Origin: Desulfurella amilsii
GTDB lineage: Bacteria > Campylobacterota_A > Desulfurellia > Desulfurellales > Desulfurellaceae
DNA length: 64,000 nt
NCBI RefSeq assembly: GCF_002119425.1
Contig: NZ_MDSU01000018.1
Coordinates: 773,501 to 837,500, forward strand
Direction: 5' to 3'
Under the pieces are notes generated by a model. That model saw only the letters and a list, made by a program, of their open reading frames with translations, was not told where the DNA came from and did no database searches. Positions 55,176 through 64,000 of the stretch are shown here, one piece after another (within the stretch, counting starts at the first letter, position 1; the number at the start of each line of letters is the position of its first letter). Made by a program: the position numbers and the translations under genes.

Positions 55176-56366
55176 TCACTTCATAATCTCAATTACTACA
55201 CCAGCGCCAACAGTTTTACCACCTTCTCTTATAGCAAATCTTGTTTCTTTTTCAAGTGCTATTGGAGCAATTAGTTCTACTTCCATTTCCACATTATCAC
55301 CTGGCATTACCATTTCTACACCTTCTTTGAGAACAACTGTGCCTGTTACATCTGTTGTTCTTACGTAGAATTGTGGCCTGTAGCCATTAAAGAATGGTGT
55401 GTGTCTGCCGCCTTCTTCTTTTGTTAGAATGTATACCTGAGCTTTAAATTTGGTATGTGGTGTAATGGAGCCTGGTTTTGCAAGGACCATACCGCGTTCT
55501 ACTTCTTCTTTCTTTGTACCTCTTAAGAGTACGCCTACGTTATCTCCAGGTAATGCTTCATCAAGTATCTTTCTAAACATCTCAAGAGACGTTGCAACGG
55601 TCTTTTGTGTGGGTTTTAGACCTACTATTTCTACTTCATCGCCTGTCTTTATTACACCGCGCTCTACCCTACCTGTTACAACAGTGCCACGACCAGAGAT
55701 TGTGAATATATCTTCGATTGGCATAAGGAATGGTTTAGCTGAATCACGTTCCGGTGTTGGGATATATTCATCTACCGCATTTATTAAGTCTTCTATGGCT
55801 TTAGTCCATTCATTATCTGAATCAGACTCTAATGCTTTTAGTGCGCTACCCCTTATAACTGGTACATCATCGCCTGGGAAGTTGTATTTGGAAAGTAGCT
55901 CTCTTACTTCCATTTCTACAAGGTCTATAAGTTCTGGATCATCGACCATGTCTATCTTATTTAAAAATACCACAATGTATGGCACACCAACCTGGCGGGC
56001 AAGCAAAATGTGCTCCCTTGTTTGTGGCATTGGACCATCTGCTGCTGAAACAACAAGTATTGCGCCGTCCATCTGGGCTGCACCTGTGATCATATTTTTT
56101 ATGTAGTCAGCATGCCCTGGGCAATCAACATGTGCGTAGTGCCTTTTGGATGTCTCATACTCAACATGAGAAGTATTGATAGTAACACCCCTTTCTCTTT
56201 CTTCTGGAGCGTTATCTATTTGAGAGTAATCTTTAAACTCTGCAAAACCTTTTTTTGATAAAACCTTTGTTATAGCTGCAGTTAAAGTAGTCTTGCCATG
56301 ATCAACGTGTCCAATTGTACCAATATTTACGTGAGGTTTGGTACGAACATATTTTTCCTTTGCCAT
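55176..56366 (-). CDS. tuf: Elongation factor Tu
   Basis: 396 residues. P-loop [10 protein letters not shown] (18-27), switch [51 protein letters not shown] and SALKALE appear in order, followed by domains 2 and 3. It carries aminoacyl-tRNA to the ribosome. Codons are somewhat more GC-rich than in neighbours, as expected for a very highly expressed gene. Confidence 0.98.
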   Translation of the reverse strand: MAKEKYVRTKPHVNIGTIGHVDHGKTTLTAAITKVLSKKGFAEFKDYSQIDNAPEERERGVTINTSHVEYETSKRHYAHVDCPGHADYIKNMITGAAQMDGAILVVSAADGPMPQTREHILLARQVGVPYIVVFLNKIDMVDDPELIDLVEMEVRELLSKYNFPGDDVPVIRGSALKALESDSDNEWTKAIEDLINAVDEYIPTPERDSAKPFLMPIEDIFTISGRGTVVTGRVERGVIKTGDEVEIVGLKPTQKTVATSLEMFRKILDEALPGDNVGVLLRGTKKEEVERGMVLAKPGSITPHTKFKAQVYILTKEEGGRHTPFFNGYRPQFYVRTTDVTGTVVLKEGVEMVMPGDNVEMEVELIAPIALEKETRFAIREGGKTVGAGVVIEIMK

Positions 56367-56378
56367 AATGGAAACCTC

Positions 56379-58451
56379 CTAAACTTCTTTCTTTATTATC
56401 TTTTCTGCAATAGAGCTTGGAACTTCTTCATAAGTCGAAAACTGCATTACATAAGTACCACGGCCTTGAGTAATTGATCTCAAGGTTGTAGCATACCCAA
56501 ACATTTCGCCAAGTGGTATATCAGCTCTAATAACTTTAACACCAGATTTATCTTCCATGTTTTTGATTTTACCTCTTCTTGAACTCAAGTCACCTATAAC
56601 ATCACCCAAATACTGCTCTGGCGAAGAAACCTCAACGTCCATAATGGGTTCCAATAAATAAGGCTTAGCAGCTTTAAGAGCTTCTTTGAAAGCCATAGAA
56701 CCTGCTATCTTAAAAGCCATCTCGGATGAATCCACCTCATGGTATGATCCATCCACTAGCGTAGCAATAACATCTATTACCTCATAACCTGCTAAAACTC
56801 CATTCTCTGCAGCTTCTTTAACACCTTCCCCTATGGCAGGTATAAATTCTTTTGGTATAACACCTCCGACGATCTTATTAACAAATGTTATACCTTTGCC
56901 GCGTTCTTGTGGTCCAACTTCAAGCCAGACATCACCATACTGACCATGACCGCCAGTTTGGCGCACAAATTTACCCTGTTTTTTGACTTTAACTTTAATA
57001 CTTTCTTTATATGCTACCTGCGGTTTGCCTGTATTTACATTTACATTAAATTCTCTTTTTAGTCTGTCTACAATAATTTCAAGATGAAGCTCCCCCATAC
57101 CCGATATGATCGTTTGGGCCGTTTCTTCATCAAATTTTATCCTAAATGTAGGATCTTCTTCTGCTAATTTTTGAAGGCCATTTGATAACTTTTCCTGATC
57201 TGCTTTTGTTTTAGGTTCTACTGCGATAGATATTACAGGTTCTGGAAATTCCATAGCCTCAAGCACTATTGGTTCATCTTCAGCACACAATGTATCTCCT
57301 GTTGCAGTGTATTTTAAACCAATTGCTGCAACAATATCACCAGCATGTGCTTCTTCTATGTCTTCCCTTTTGTTTGAGTGCATCAAAAGAAGCCTTCCTA
57401 TCCTTTCTTTTTTGCCTTTTGCGGAATTCAATATGTAAGAACCCGCTTTCAAAATTCCAGAATATATTCTTAAGTATGTAAGTTTACCTACATACGGATC
57501 GCTTAATATTTTAAAAGCCAAAGCACACAACGGCTCATTGTCATCTGGCTCTCTTTCCTCTTCTTCGCCTGATAAACCTTTTCCCTTAACTCCACCAACA
57601 TCGATAGCTGATGGCAAATAAAGTGTTACAGCATCAAGCAATGGCTGAACGCCTTTGTTTTTAAAAGCACTACCACATAGCACTGGTGTACACTTTCCTG
57701 ATAATGTAGCTTTTCTAATTGTAGTAATAATTTTACCTTCTGCTATTTCTTTGCCATCTAGATAATCCATCATTAATTCTTCATCAAAATCGGCTATTGT
57801 TTCAATCATTTTCGAACGATACTCTTTGGCTAACCCCAAAAGATCAGCAGGTATTTCTTTTTCGCTAAAGCTAGCACCAAGCACATCGGAATCCCAAATA
57901 ATTGCCTTCATTTTAACTAGATCAACTACTCCTATAAAACTGCTTTCAGAACCAATTGGGATTTGTAATGCTATTGGTACAGATCCCAATTTTGTATTTA
58001 TTTCTTTAACTACATTGAAAAAATTAGCACCAGTTCTATCCATTTTATTTACAAATGCAATTCTTGGGACATTGTATTTATTAGCTTGGCGCCAAACAGT
58101 TTCTGATTGGGGTTCAACGCCACTAACTGCACAAAAAACACCTACAGCACCATCAAGAACCCTTAAAGACCTTTCAACTTCTACTGTAAAGTCTACATGG
58201 CCTGGAGTATCTATTAGGTTAATCTTATAATCTTTCCAAAAGCATACGGTCGAAGCAGAGGTAATTGTAATACCTCGTTCTTTTTCTTGTTCCATCCAGT
58301 CCATTGTAGCTGTACCTTCATGTACTTCGCCAATTTTATGTGAAACGCCCGTATAGAACAAAATCCTCTCTGATGTTGTAGTTTTACCTGCGTCTATATG
58401 AGCTATAATTCCTATATTCCTAACTTTTTCCAAAGGGTACGCTCTACTCAA
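56379..58451 (-). CDS. fusA: Elongation factor G
   Basis: 690 residues. G1 [19 protein letters not shown] (about 17-35), switch [14 protein letters not shown]-like stretch, [31 protein letters not shown] and [16 protein letters not shown] are in order. Domain IV with [12 protein letters not shown] near 500 and domain V complete the factor. It drives translocation. Last gene before tuf in the str block. Confidence 0.98.
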   Translation of the reverse strand: MSRAYPLEKVRNIGIIAHIDAGKTTTSERILFYTGVSHKIGEVHEGTATMDWMEQEKERGITITSASTVCFWKDYKINLIDTPGHVDFTVEVERSLRVLDGAVGVFCAVSGVEPQSETVWRQANKYNVPRIAFVNKMDRTGANFFNVVKEINTKLGSVPIALQIPIGSESSFIGVVDLVKMKAIIWDSDVLGASFSEKEIPADLLGLAKEYRSKMIETIADFDEELMMDYLDGKEIAEGKIITTIRKATLSGKCTPVLCGSAFKNKGVQPLLDAVTLYLPSAIDVGGVKGKGLSGEEEEREPDDNEPLCALAFKILSDPYVGKLTYLRIYSGILKAGSYILNSAKGKKERIGRLLLMHSNKREDIEEAHAGDIVAAIGLKYTATGDTLCAEDEPIVLEAMEFPEPVISIAVEPKTKADQEKLSNGLQKLAEEDPTFRIKFDEETAQTIISGMGELHLEIIVDRLKREFNVNVNTGKPQVAYKESIKVKVKKQGKFVRQTGGHGQYGDVWLEVGPQERGKGITFVNKIVGGVIPKEFIPAIGEGVKEAAENGVLAGYEVIDVIATLVDGSYHEVDSSEMAFKIAGSMAFKEALKAAKPYLLEPIMDVEVSSPEQYLGDVIGDLSSRRGKIKNMEDKSGVKVIRADIPLGEMFGYATTLRSITQGRGTYVMQFSTYEEVPSSIAEKIIKKEV

Positions 58452-58460
58452 AATACCACC

Positions 58461-58928
58461 TCACCACTTATAGTGTGCAAAAGCTCGATTTGCTTCGGCC
58501 ATCTTGTGCGTATCTTCTTTTTTCTTAACCGCTCCGCCTCTATTATTAAAAGCGTCTAAAATCTCGCCTGCTAATTTTTCAAACATTCTTTTTTCGTTTC
58601 TTGATCTTGAATAATTCACAAACCAACGAATAGCAAGGCTAACTTGTCTTTCTCTTCTTACCTCGACTGGCACTTGGTATGTTGCACCGCCAACCCTTCT
58701 TGGCCTAACCTCAAGCTTTGGCATAATATTGTTTAGTGCTTGTTCAAATACTTCTAAAGGATTTTGGCCAGTTTTTTCTTTTATTATATCAAAACTTTTA
58801 TAAAATATCCTTTGAGCAAGAGATTTCTTACCATCGTACATTATTTTATTTATAGTTTTTTGAATTAATAAACTATTATAGACTAAATCGCTTTGTGTTT
58901 GTCTCTTTTCAGCTCTTCTTCTTCTCAT
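58461..58928 (-). CDS. rpsG: Ribosomal protein uS7
   Basis: 155 residues. [10 protein letters not shown] and [38 protein letters not shown] are conserved uS7 parts; the end shows [21 protein letters not shown]. It nucleates the 30S head. It overlaps rpsL by 20 bases. Confidence 0.98.
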   Translation of the reverse strand: MRRRRAEKRQTQSDLVYNSLLIQKTINKIMYDGKKSLAQRIFYKSFDIIKEKTGQNPLEVFEQALNNIMPKLEVRPRRVGGATYQVPVEVRRERQVSLAIRWFVNYSRSRNEKRMFEKLAGEILDAFNNRGGAVKKKEDTHKMAEANRAFAHYKW

Positions 58929-59310
58929 TTACAGTACCTTCCTTCGGTTTTTTTGCTCCATACTTAGATCTGCTCTGTTTTCTGTCATTAACACCGGCAG
59001 TATCTAATGTACCTCTGATTATATGATACCTAACGCCTGGCAAATCCTTAACTCTGCCGCCCCTTACAAGAACAATTGAATGCTCTTGTAAATTGTGACC
59101 TTCGCCTGGTATGTATGCCGTTATTTCATATCCCGTAGTTAATTTAACCCTAGCAACCTTCCTTAAAGCCGAATTAGGCTTTTTTGGAGTAGTTGTATAC
59201 ACTCTTGTGCAAACACCTCTTCTTTGAGGACAATTCTGCAAAGCCAGTGTTTTTGTTTTTTCTTTAACTTTCTTTCTACCGATCCTAACTAACTGGTTAA
59301 TAGTTGGCAC
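58909..59310 (-). CDS. rpsL: Ribosomal protein uS12
   Basis: 133 residues. [42 protein letters not shown] and [17 protein letters not shown] are conserved. The Lys and Pro residues at the known streptomycin-resistance positions look wild-type. The start codon is GTG after AAGGAGGT; a nearby ATG is out of frame. Confidence 0.97.
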   Translation of the reverse strand: MPTINQLVRIGRKKVKEKTKTLALQNCPQRRGVCTRVYTTTPKKPNSALRKVARVKLTTGYEITAYIPGEGHNLQEHSIVLVRGGRVKDLPGVRYHIIRGTLDTAGVNDRKQSRSKYGAKKPKEGTVNEKKKS

Positions 59311-59340
59311 CCATTACCTCCTTGAAATATTAGCTTGACT

Positions 59341-59369
59341 AAATTATCAATAAAACTCTTATTTGTCAA
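59341..59369 (-). promoter_or_regulatory. Possible promoter for the rpsL (str) block
   Basis: On the minus strand TTGACA (59364-59369) lies in the last codons of rpoC (Leu-Asp-Lys), followed after 17 bases by TAATTT (59341-59346). The -10 is weak. It could boost expression of the ribosomal genes relative to rpoBC. Confidence 0.45.
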
Positions 59370-62300
59370 GAATTTTCATCTCAATATTTATATCATCAAA
59401 TCTTTTTTGACCGGTTCCAACAGGAATTAATCTTCCAACGATAACGTTTTCTTTTAATCCCCTAAGTGAATCAATCGAACCAGTGATAGCCGCATCTGTT
59501 AGCACCTTAACTGTTTCTTGGAATGATGCGGCTGAAATAAAACTATCCGTATTTAAAGAAGCCTTTGTTATGCCTAGCAAACTTATCTTTCCTATTGCGG
59601 GTTTCCTACCATTTTCAATTGCTTGTTGATTTTTTCTTTCAAATATAGATTTATCAACTAAATCACCTTCTATAAAATCTGTATCTCCCGCATTTTCCAC
59701 AATAATTTTAGACAACATTTGTTTTACTATTATTTCTATGTGTTTATCGTTAATTGTAACGCCTTGCAATTTGTACACTTGTTGAATTTCATTTACCAAA
59801 TGCCACCTTAAAACTTTTTCACCTAGTATTCTTAAGATATCATGCGGATTAATAATGCCGTCTGTTAAAGGATCACCTGCTTGCACCCTATCACCTGGAT
59901 AAACTAATATGCGCTTATTCCTAGCAATTAGGTATTCTTTTTTTGCTTCACCTTTTCCTATTGTTGATGTTATAACAATCCTTCTTTTGCCTTTAATCTC
60001 TCCTTCGTAAGAAACAATACCACTTATTTCACTTAGCACTGCAGAATCTTTTGGTTTTTTCGCTTCGAATATATCATTTAATCTAGGCAAACCGCCGGTT
60101 ATATCAGTTGTTTTTGTTGCTTCTCTTGGAATCTTTCCAAGCGTATCACCCGATTTTACATAATCACCATTTTCTTTTTGCAAAATAATACCAGGAGGCA
60201 AATAATACTCAGCCTTTTCATGTGTGCTTTCTGATATTTTTACATTACCATTTTCATCGACAATTTCAATCCTTGGTTTTAAGTTAACATTTTTGCTTTC
60301 AATTATGATGTTGCTTTTTAAGCCCGTAATTTTATCTATATCTACTCTTAAGGTCACATTATTCACTATATCAACAAACCTAACATAACCTTCAGTATCA
60401 ACAAGCAAAAAGTCTGTATAAGAATCCCAATCTGCTATGATAGCGCTTGATAAATAAATTGAAGGGTCAGCATCCATAATGCGCTTTTTAACCACATCAT
60501 CAAAACCAGCTATAATTTCACCTGCTTTTACTTTAGTGTTATTTTTTACAAATATTCTGCTTCCCATTGAAAGATAATATCTCTTTTTTAACGTAGAGTT
60601 CTCATCTTCAATTAAAATATGGGCCCCATGCTTATTTACAATATCGTTTTCGAACCCTTCAACCTCTACAAATGATTGTCCTTTTAAAATAGCAAATTTT
60701 ACAATCCCTGCATCACTTGTCCTAATAAATCGCTTTATTGTATCATTATCATTTATATATATCCTTGCCCCATAAGGTAAGTTTTTTGGCACTATGTATA
60801 CCTCAAGTATCCTTCCAACTAAAAAATCACCTTCTTCTACCGAATCGCCATTTTTAACATTGAAAATCAATTTTCCTACAACATTTGCATCATTTTGTAT
60901 AATATCTTTTTCATTTATAAAATCGATTTTTCTAATACTGTAGTTTTCTTTGCCATCTATTTTTAATAAAAAGTCTGTTTTTGTCTGTTCAATGTTTACT
61001 ACGCCATCATTTTCTGAAACAATCTGTGGTTCTATAATTAATACCGCCGCATCTCTTCTACTTAAAATCACATTGTTATTTTCAGAGTTAATTGAAGTTC
61101 TCAAGTTGAAATACTTTACTATTCCACCTTTTTTGGTTTCTGCTCCGACTTTCTCACCAGCTCTTAATGCAGTACCACCTACGTGAAATGTCCTAAGTGT
61201 CAGCTGTGTCCCAGGCTCGCCAATGGATTGTGCAGCAATAATTCCCACAGCTTCGCCAATCTCAATTTCTTTACCTCTACCCAAATCTTTACCGTAGCAT
61301 TTAGCGCAAACACCGTATTTTGCTTTGCATGTTAAAACAGAAAAAATTTTAACACTTCTAATACCAGCTTCTACAATTTTTTCAGCCAATTCTTCTGTAA
61401 TTTCTTGATTTTCTTTTACAATTAATTCTTGAGTAAGTGGGTTTATTATATCTTCAGCAGAAATTCTACCTGCAATTCTTTCTTGAAGCGATTCAATCTC
61501 TTCGCCGTTTACAATTAAGGCGCTCACCTCTAATCCTTCGGTTGTTCCACAATCTTCCATCGTTATAAAAACATCTTGAGCTACATCAATAAGCTTTCTT
61601 GTTAAATAGCCAGCATTTGCTGTCTTTAGAGCGGTATCAGCTAAACCTTTTCTCGCACCATGCGTTGAAACGAAATATTCTATTACATTTAGACCCTCTT
61701 TAAAGTTCGATTTTATCGGTGTCTCGATAATATCTCCAGATGGTTTTGTCATAAGACCTCTAATGCCAGCGAGTTGCCTCATTTGCTGCAAACTACCCCT
61801 TGCGCCAGAATCTGCCATTATAAAAATTGGGTTAAAGCTTTCGTTGAAAGCACCACCCAATTTTACCATCATAACCTTTGATATTTCTTCTGTAACATTG
61901 TTCCAAAGGTCTACTATTTTATTGTATCGCTCTGAATCTGTTAATAGACCCTGCTCATACTGGTTTTGAATTTTTCTTGCTTCTTCTTCAGCGTTTTCTA
62001 TGATGCTTGATTTGTCTTCTGGAACCAATATATCATCAACAGAAATAGAAATACCTGATCTTGTTGCCATTTCAAAACCCATTTTTTTAACATTGTCCAA
62101 AAAAGCAACTGTAGTTGGTAAATCAGTATTTTTATATACATATGAAATAAGTTTGTTTAGGTCTTTTTTCCCAATTATCTTATTTATCAAAGAGAATGGA
62201 ACCACTTTTGGTACAATATCACTGAACAACACCCTGCCTACTGTCGTATTAATAATTGTATCTTCAGCTCTATATTTTATTTTTGCATTTAAATCCACTA

Positions 62301-63915
62301 CACCATTTTCAAAGGCTAGTCTTACACTCCAAGCGTTTGAAAAGATAGCCGACTCTCCTTTGGCATTCTCTCTTGCTTTTGTCATATAGTAGATGCCAAG
62401 AACCATATCTTGAGATGGCACAGCTATAGGGTTGCCATTAGCCGGAGAAATAATATTGTGCGACGATAGAATTATGGCTTTTGATTCTAATTGCGCTTCC
62501 ACGCTAATGGGTACATGAACAGCCATCTGATCGCCATCAAAATCTGCGTTAAACGCAGCGCACACTAATGGATGTAATCTTATTGCCTTTTCATCAGTTA
62601 GCACAGGGTAAAAAGCCTGAATAGAAATTCTATGCAATGTAGGAGCCCTATTTAACATCACTGGATACTCTTTGACAATATCTTCTAGCAAATCCCAAAC
62701 AATAGGCTCTTTATCTTCAACTATTTTTTTAGCATTTTTTACAGTTAAAGCATGACCTTCTTCTATTAATTTGTTGTAAACGAATGGCTTAAACAACTCA
62801 TAAGCCATTATTTTTGGCAAACCACATTGATCAATTCTCAAATCAGGCCCAGCTACAATTACAGATCTGCCCGAGTAGTCAACCCTTTTACCAAGAAGAT
62901 TCCTTCTAAAGCGCCCTTCTTTGCCTTTTATTGTATCGCTTAGCGATTTTAGTGGTCTATTGTTTGACGCTCTTACAACCTGTTTTCTCCTGCCGTTATC
63001 AATTAAAGCATCTACAGCTTCCTGAAGCATTCTCATCTCATTTCTTACAATAATGGAAGGAGCACCCAATTCAAGCAAACGTTTCAGTCTGTTATTTCTA
63101 TTAATAATTCTCCTGTATAAATCGTTTAAATCAGATGAAGCAAACCTGCCACCTTCAAGAGAAACAAGTGGTCTTAAATCAGGCGGTAAAACTGGTAGTA
63201 CTTTCAATACCATCCACTCTGGCTTGTTTTGGCTTCTTTTAAACTTCTCAATGAGCTTTATGCGTTTCATAATTTTTTTCTTTTTAAGATCAGAGGATGT
63301 AGCATCGTACTCTTCTTTAAGCTCATTTAAAACTTTATCTAAATCAAGATTTTTTAATAGATTATATATTGCTTGAGCACCCATTTCTGCATTTATTTTT
63401 ATTCCATATGTCTCTATTGCTTCCTTGTAGGCAGTTTCAGTTAAAACCGTTTTAACAGGAAGTTCTTCAACTTCGGAGTGAACAACAACATATGCCTCGT
63501 AGTAAACAATTCTTTCTAAATCCTTCAATTTCATATCAAGTATAATAGAAAGCATACTTGGGACACTTTTTAAATACCATATATGAACCACAGGCACAGC
63601 AAGTTCAATATGGCCCATACGTTCCCTTCTCACTCGTGATTCTGTTACTTCAACACCGCATTTTTCACAAACAATGCCTTTATATTTAATGCGTTTATAC
63701 TTACCACACAGACACTCATAGTCTTTCATTGGACCAAATATTTTGGCGCAAAAAAGACCGTCTCTTTCTGGTTTAAATGTTCTATAATTAATTGTTTCAG
63801 CTTTTTTTACTTCTCCATAGCTCCATTCTCTAATACGTTCAGGGGAAGCTAATTTTATTCTTATGTTATCAAAATCTCTTGATGACTTTGGCTTACTTTT
63901 TAAAACGGTAAACAT
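59359..63915 (-). CDS. rpoC: RNA polymerase beta' subunit
   Basis: 1518 residues from the ATG at 63915 (a TTG at 63918 is also in frame but too close to the GGGGG motif). N-terminal zinc ribbon Cys68, Cys70, Cys83 and Cys86; the catalytic NADFDGDQMAVH triad of Asp near residue 460; the bridge and trigger region with GEPGTQLTLRTFHVGG near 930; and a second zinc site with CKAKYGVCAKCYG near 890. It is about 110 residues longer than the E. coli protein; the additional material lies between about 950 and 1150 and repeats beta-rich modules, a lineage-specific insertion in the trigger loop. Confidence 0.97.
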   Translation of the reverse strand: MFTVLKSKPKSSRDFDNIRIKLASPERIREWSYGEVKKAETINYRTFKPERDGLFCAKIFGPMKDYECLCGKYKRIKYKGIVCEKCGVEVTESRVRRERMGHIELAVPVVHIWYLKSVPSMLSIILDMKLKDLERIVYYEAYVVVHSEVEELPVKTVLTETAYKEAIETYGIKINAEMGAQAIYNLLKNLDLDKVLNELKEEYDATSSDLKKKKIMKRIKLIEKFKRSQNKPEWMVLKVLPVLPPDLRPLVSLEGGRFASSDLNDLYRRIINRNNRLKRLLELGAPSIIVRNEMRMLQEAVDALIDNGRRKQVVRASNNRPLKSLSDTIKGKEGRFRRNLLGKRVDYSGRSVIVAGPDLRIDQCGLPKIMAYELFKPFVYNKLIEEGHALTVKNAKKIVEDKEPIVWDLLEDIVKEYPVMLNRAPTLHRISIQAFYPVLTDEKAIRLHPLVCAAFNADFDGDQMAVHVPISVEAQLESKAIILSSHNIISPANGNPIAVPSQDMVLGIYYMTKARENAKGESAIFSNAWSVRLAFENGVVDLNAKIKYRAEDTIINTTVGRVLFSDIVPKVVPFSLINKIIGKKDLNKLISYVYKNTDLPTTVAFLDNVKKMGFEMATRSGISISVDDILVPEDKSSIIENAEEEARKIQNQYEQGLLTDSERYNKIVDLWNNVTEEISKVMMVKLGGAFNESFNPIFIMADSGARGSLQQMRQLAGIRGLMTKPSGDIIETPIKSNFKEGLNVIEYFVSTHGARKGLADTALKTANAGYLTRKLIDVAQDVFITMEDCGTTEGLEVSALIVNGEEIESLQERIAGRISAEDIINPLTQELIVKENQEITEELAEKIVEAGIRSVKIFSVLTCKAKYGVCAKCYGKDLGRGKEIEIGEAVGIIAAQSIGEPGTQLTLRTFHVGGTALRAGEKVGAETKKGGIVKYFNLRTSINSENNNVILSRRDAAVLIIEPQIVSENDGVVNIEQTKTDFLLKIDGKENYSIRKIDFINEKDIIQNDANVVGKLIFNVKNGDSVEEGDFLVGRILEVYIVPKNLPYGARIYINDNDTIKRFIRTSDAGIVKFAILKGQSFVEVEGFENDIVNKHGAHILIEDENSTLKKRYYLSMGSRIFVKNNTKVKAGEIIAGFDDVVKKRIMDADPSIYLSSAIIADWDSYTDFLLVDTEGYVRFVDIVNNVTLRVDIDKITGLKSNIIIESKNVNLKPRIEIVDENGNVKISESTHEKAEYYLPPGIILQKENGDYVKSGDTLGKIPREATKTTDITGGLPRLNDIFEAKKPKDSAVLSEISGIVSYEGEIKGKRRIVITSTIGKGEAKKEYLIARNKRILVYPGDRVQAGDPLTDGIINPHDILRILGEKVLRWHLVNEIQQVYKLQGVTINDKHIEIIVKQMLSKIIVENAGDTDFIEGDLVDKSIFERKNQQAIENGRKPAIGKISLLGITKASLNTDSFISAASFQETVKVLTDAAITGSIDSLRGLKENVIVGRLIPVGTGQKRFDDINIEMKILDK

Positions 63916-63924
63916 CAATACCCC

Positions 63925-64000
63925 CTATCTTCTTCTAACATCTTTTAAAAGCTCTATATCCAACCCCAGTGACTGCAATTCTTTAACAAGTACATTAAAT
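63925..64000 (-). CDS. rpoB: RNA polymerase beta subunit, C-terminal end (partial)
   Basis: Only the last 24 codons and the stop are in the window. The frame reads FNVLVKELQSLGLDIELLKD then VRRR and TAG. The FNVLVKELQSLGLD stretch is the conserved end of bacterial RpoB. The gap of nine bases to the rpoC ATG holds a GGGG Shine-Dalgarno that overlaps the stop codon, so rpoB and rpoC are separate, unfused genes. The start lies beyond the window edge. Confidence 0.95.
   Translation of the reverse strand, partial: FNVLVKELQSLGLDIELLKDVRRR

Noticed and set aside
55450-56106. 218-codon open frame opposite tuf
   Set aside because: It mirrors the strong codon bias of tuf on the other strand; it has no ribosome-binding site and no family resemblance. 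The same applies to many open frames opposite accC, pccB, maeB, fusA and rpoC.
1-64000. tRNA genes, CRISPR arrays, insertion sequences or attachment sites
   Set aside because: I read all intergenic gaps; none is long enough for these or shows cloverleaf, repeat-spacer or terminal-inverted-repeat patterns.

Overview
The window is a gene-dense, low-GC bacterial chromosome segment with no rRNA, tRNA, insertion sequence, CRISPR array or prophage, and no gene-free stretch longer than about 150 bases. Its metabolic genes fit a sulfur-reducing, organic-acid-oxidising anaerobe: a complete methylmalonyl-CoA route for propionate, succinate dehydrogenase, two-subunit class I fumarase, malate dehydrogenase and malic enzyme. 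My best guess is the Desulfurella/Hippea group (Desulfurellales). This rests on gene content, base composition and protein style, not on a search.

Layout. 1-5.4 kb (+): cobalamin subunit of methylmalonyl-CoA mutase, MeaB chaperone, methylmalonyl-CoA epimerase, a CoA-disulfide-reductase-like flavoprotein and malic enzyme. 5.4-6.4 kb (-): comF and a DksA-like protein. 6.5-11.7 kb (+): a CPA2 antiporter, then an ABC transporter (fused double permease plus ATPase) behind a strong promoter and an unusual leader, a RecO-like protein and D-aminoacyl-tRNA deacylase. 11.8-15.4 kb (-): three-gene propionyl-CoA carboxylase operon. 15.5-29.3 kb (-): dus, rho, a zinc phospholipase-C-like protein, pgeF, serS, galU, a glycolate/lactate-oxidase pair, thrC, the lipid-transport genes mlaD-mlaF-mlaE and alr. 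29.4-35.2 kb (-): mdh-fumA-fumB-sdhC-sdhD-sdhA-sdhB, a contiguous malate-to-succinate module ending in a good terminator. 35.3-40 kb: csaA (-), a large NAD-glutamate dehydrogenase and purC (+). 40-64 kb (-): one almost unbroken superoperon running rpoB-rpoC-str-S10-spc-alpha and ending at rplQ and lspA.

The metabolic genes form one pathway: propionyl-CoA is carboxylated (11.8-15.4 kb), epimerised and rearranged to succinyl-CoA (1-1.7 kb); succinate then passes through fumarate and malate to oxaloacetate (29.4-35.2 kb) or to pyruvate by malic enzyme (3.1-5.4 kb). The same malate-succinate steps can run in reverse for carbon fixation.

Most notable observations: (1) mlaF is out of frame at a run of eight A residues upstream of its Walker A motif; (2) the ABC-transporter leader holds a short ORF and three segments able to form two mutually exclusive hairpins, one of which hides the Shine-Dalgarno sequence; (3) divergent promoters with interlocked -35 boxes between the DksA-like gene and the antiporter, the latter predicted leaderless; (4) a stop-codon-containing 9-bp tandem repeat at the rpmD/rplO junction. 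I found no clear candidate for a wholly new biological system; most of the window is conserved core genome.
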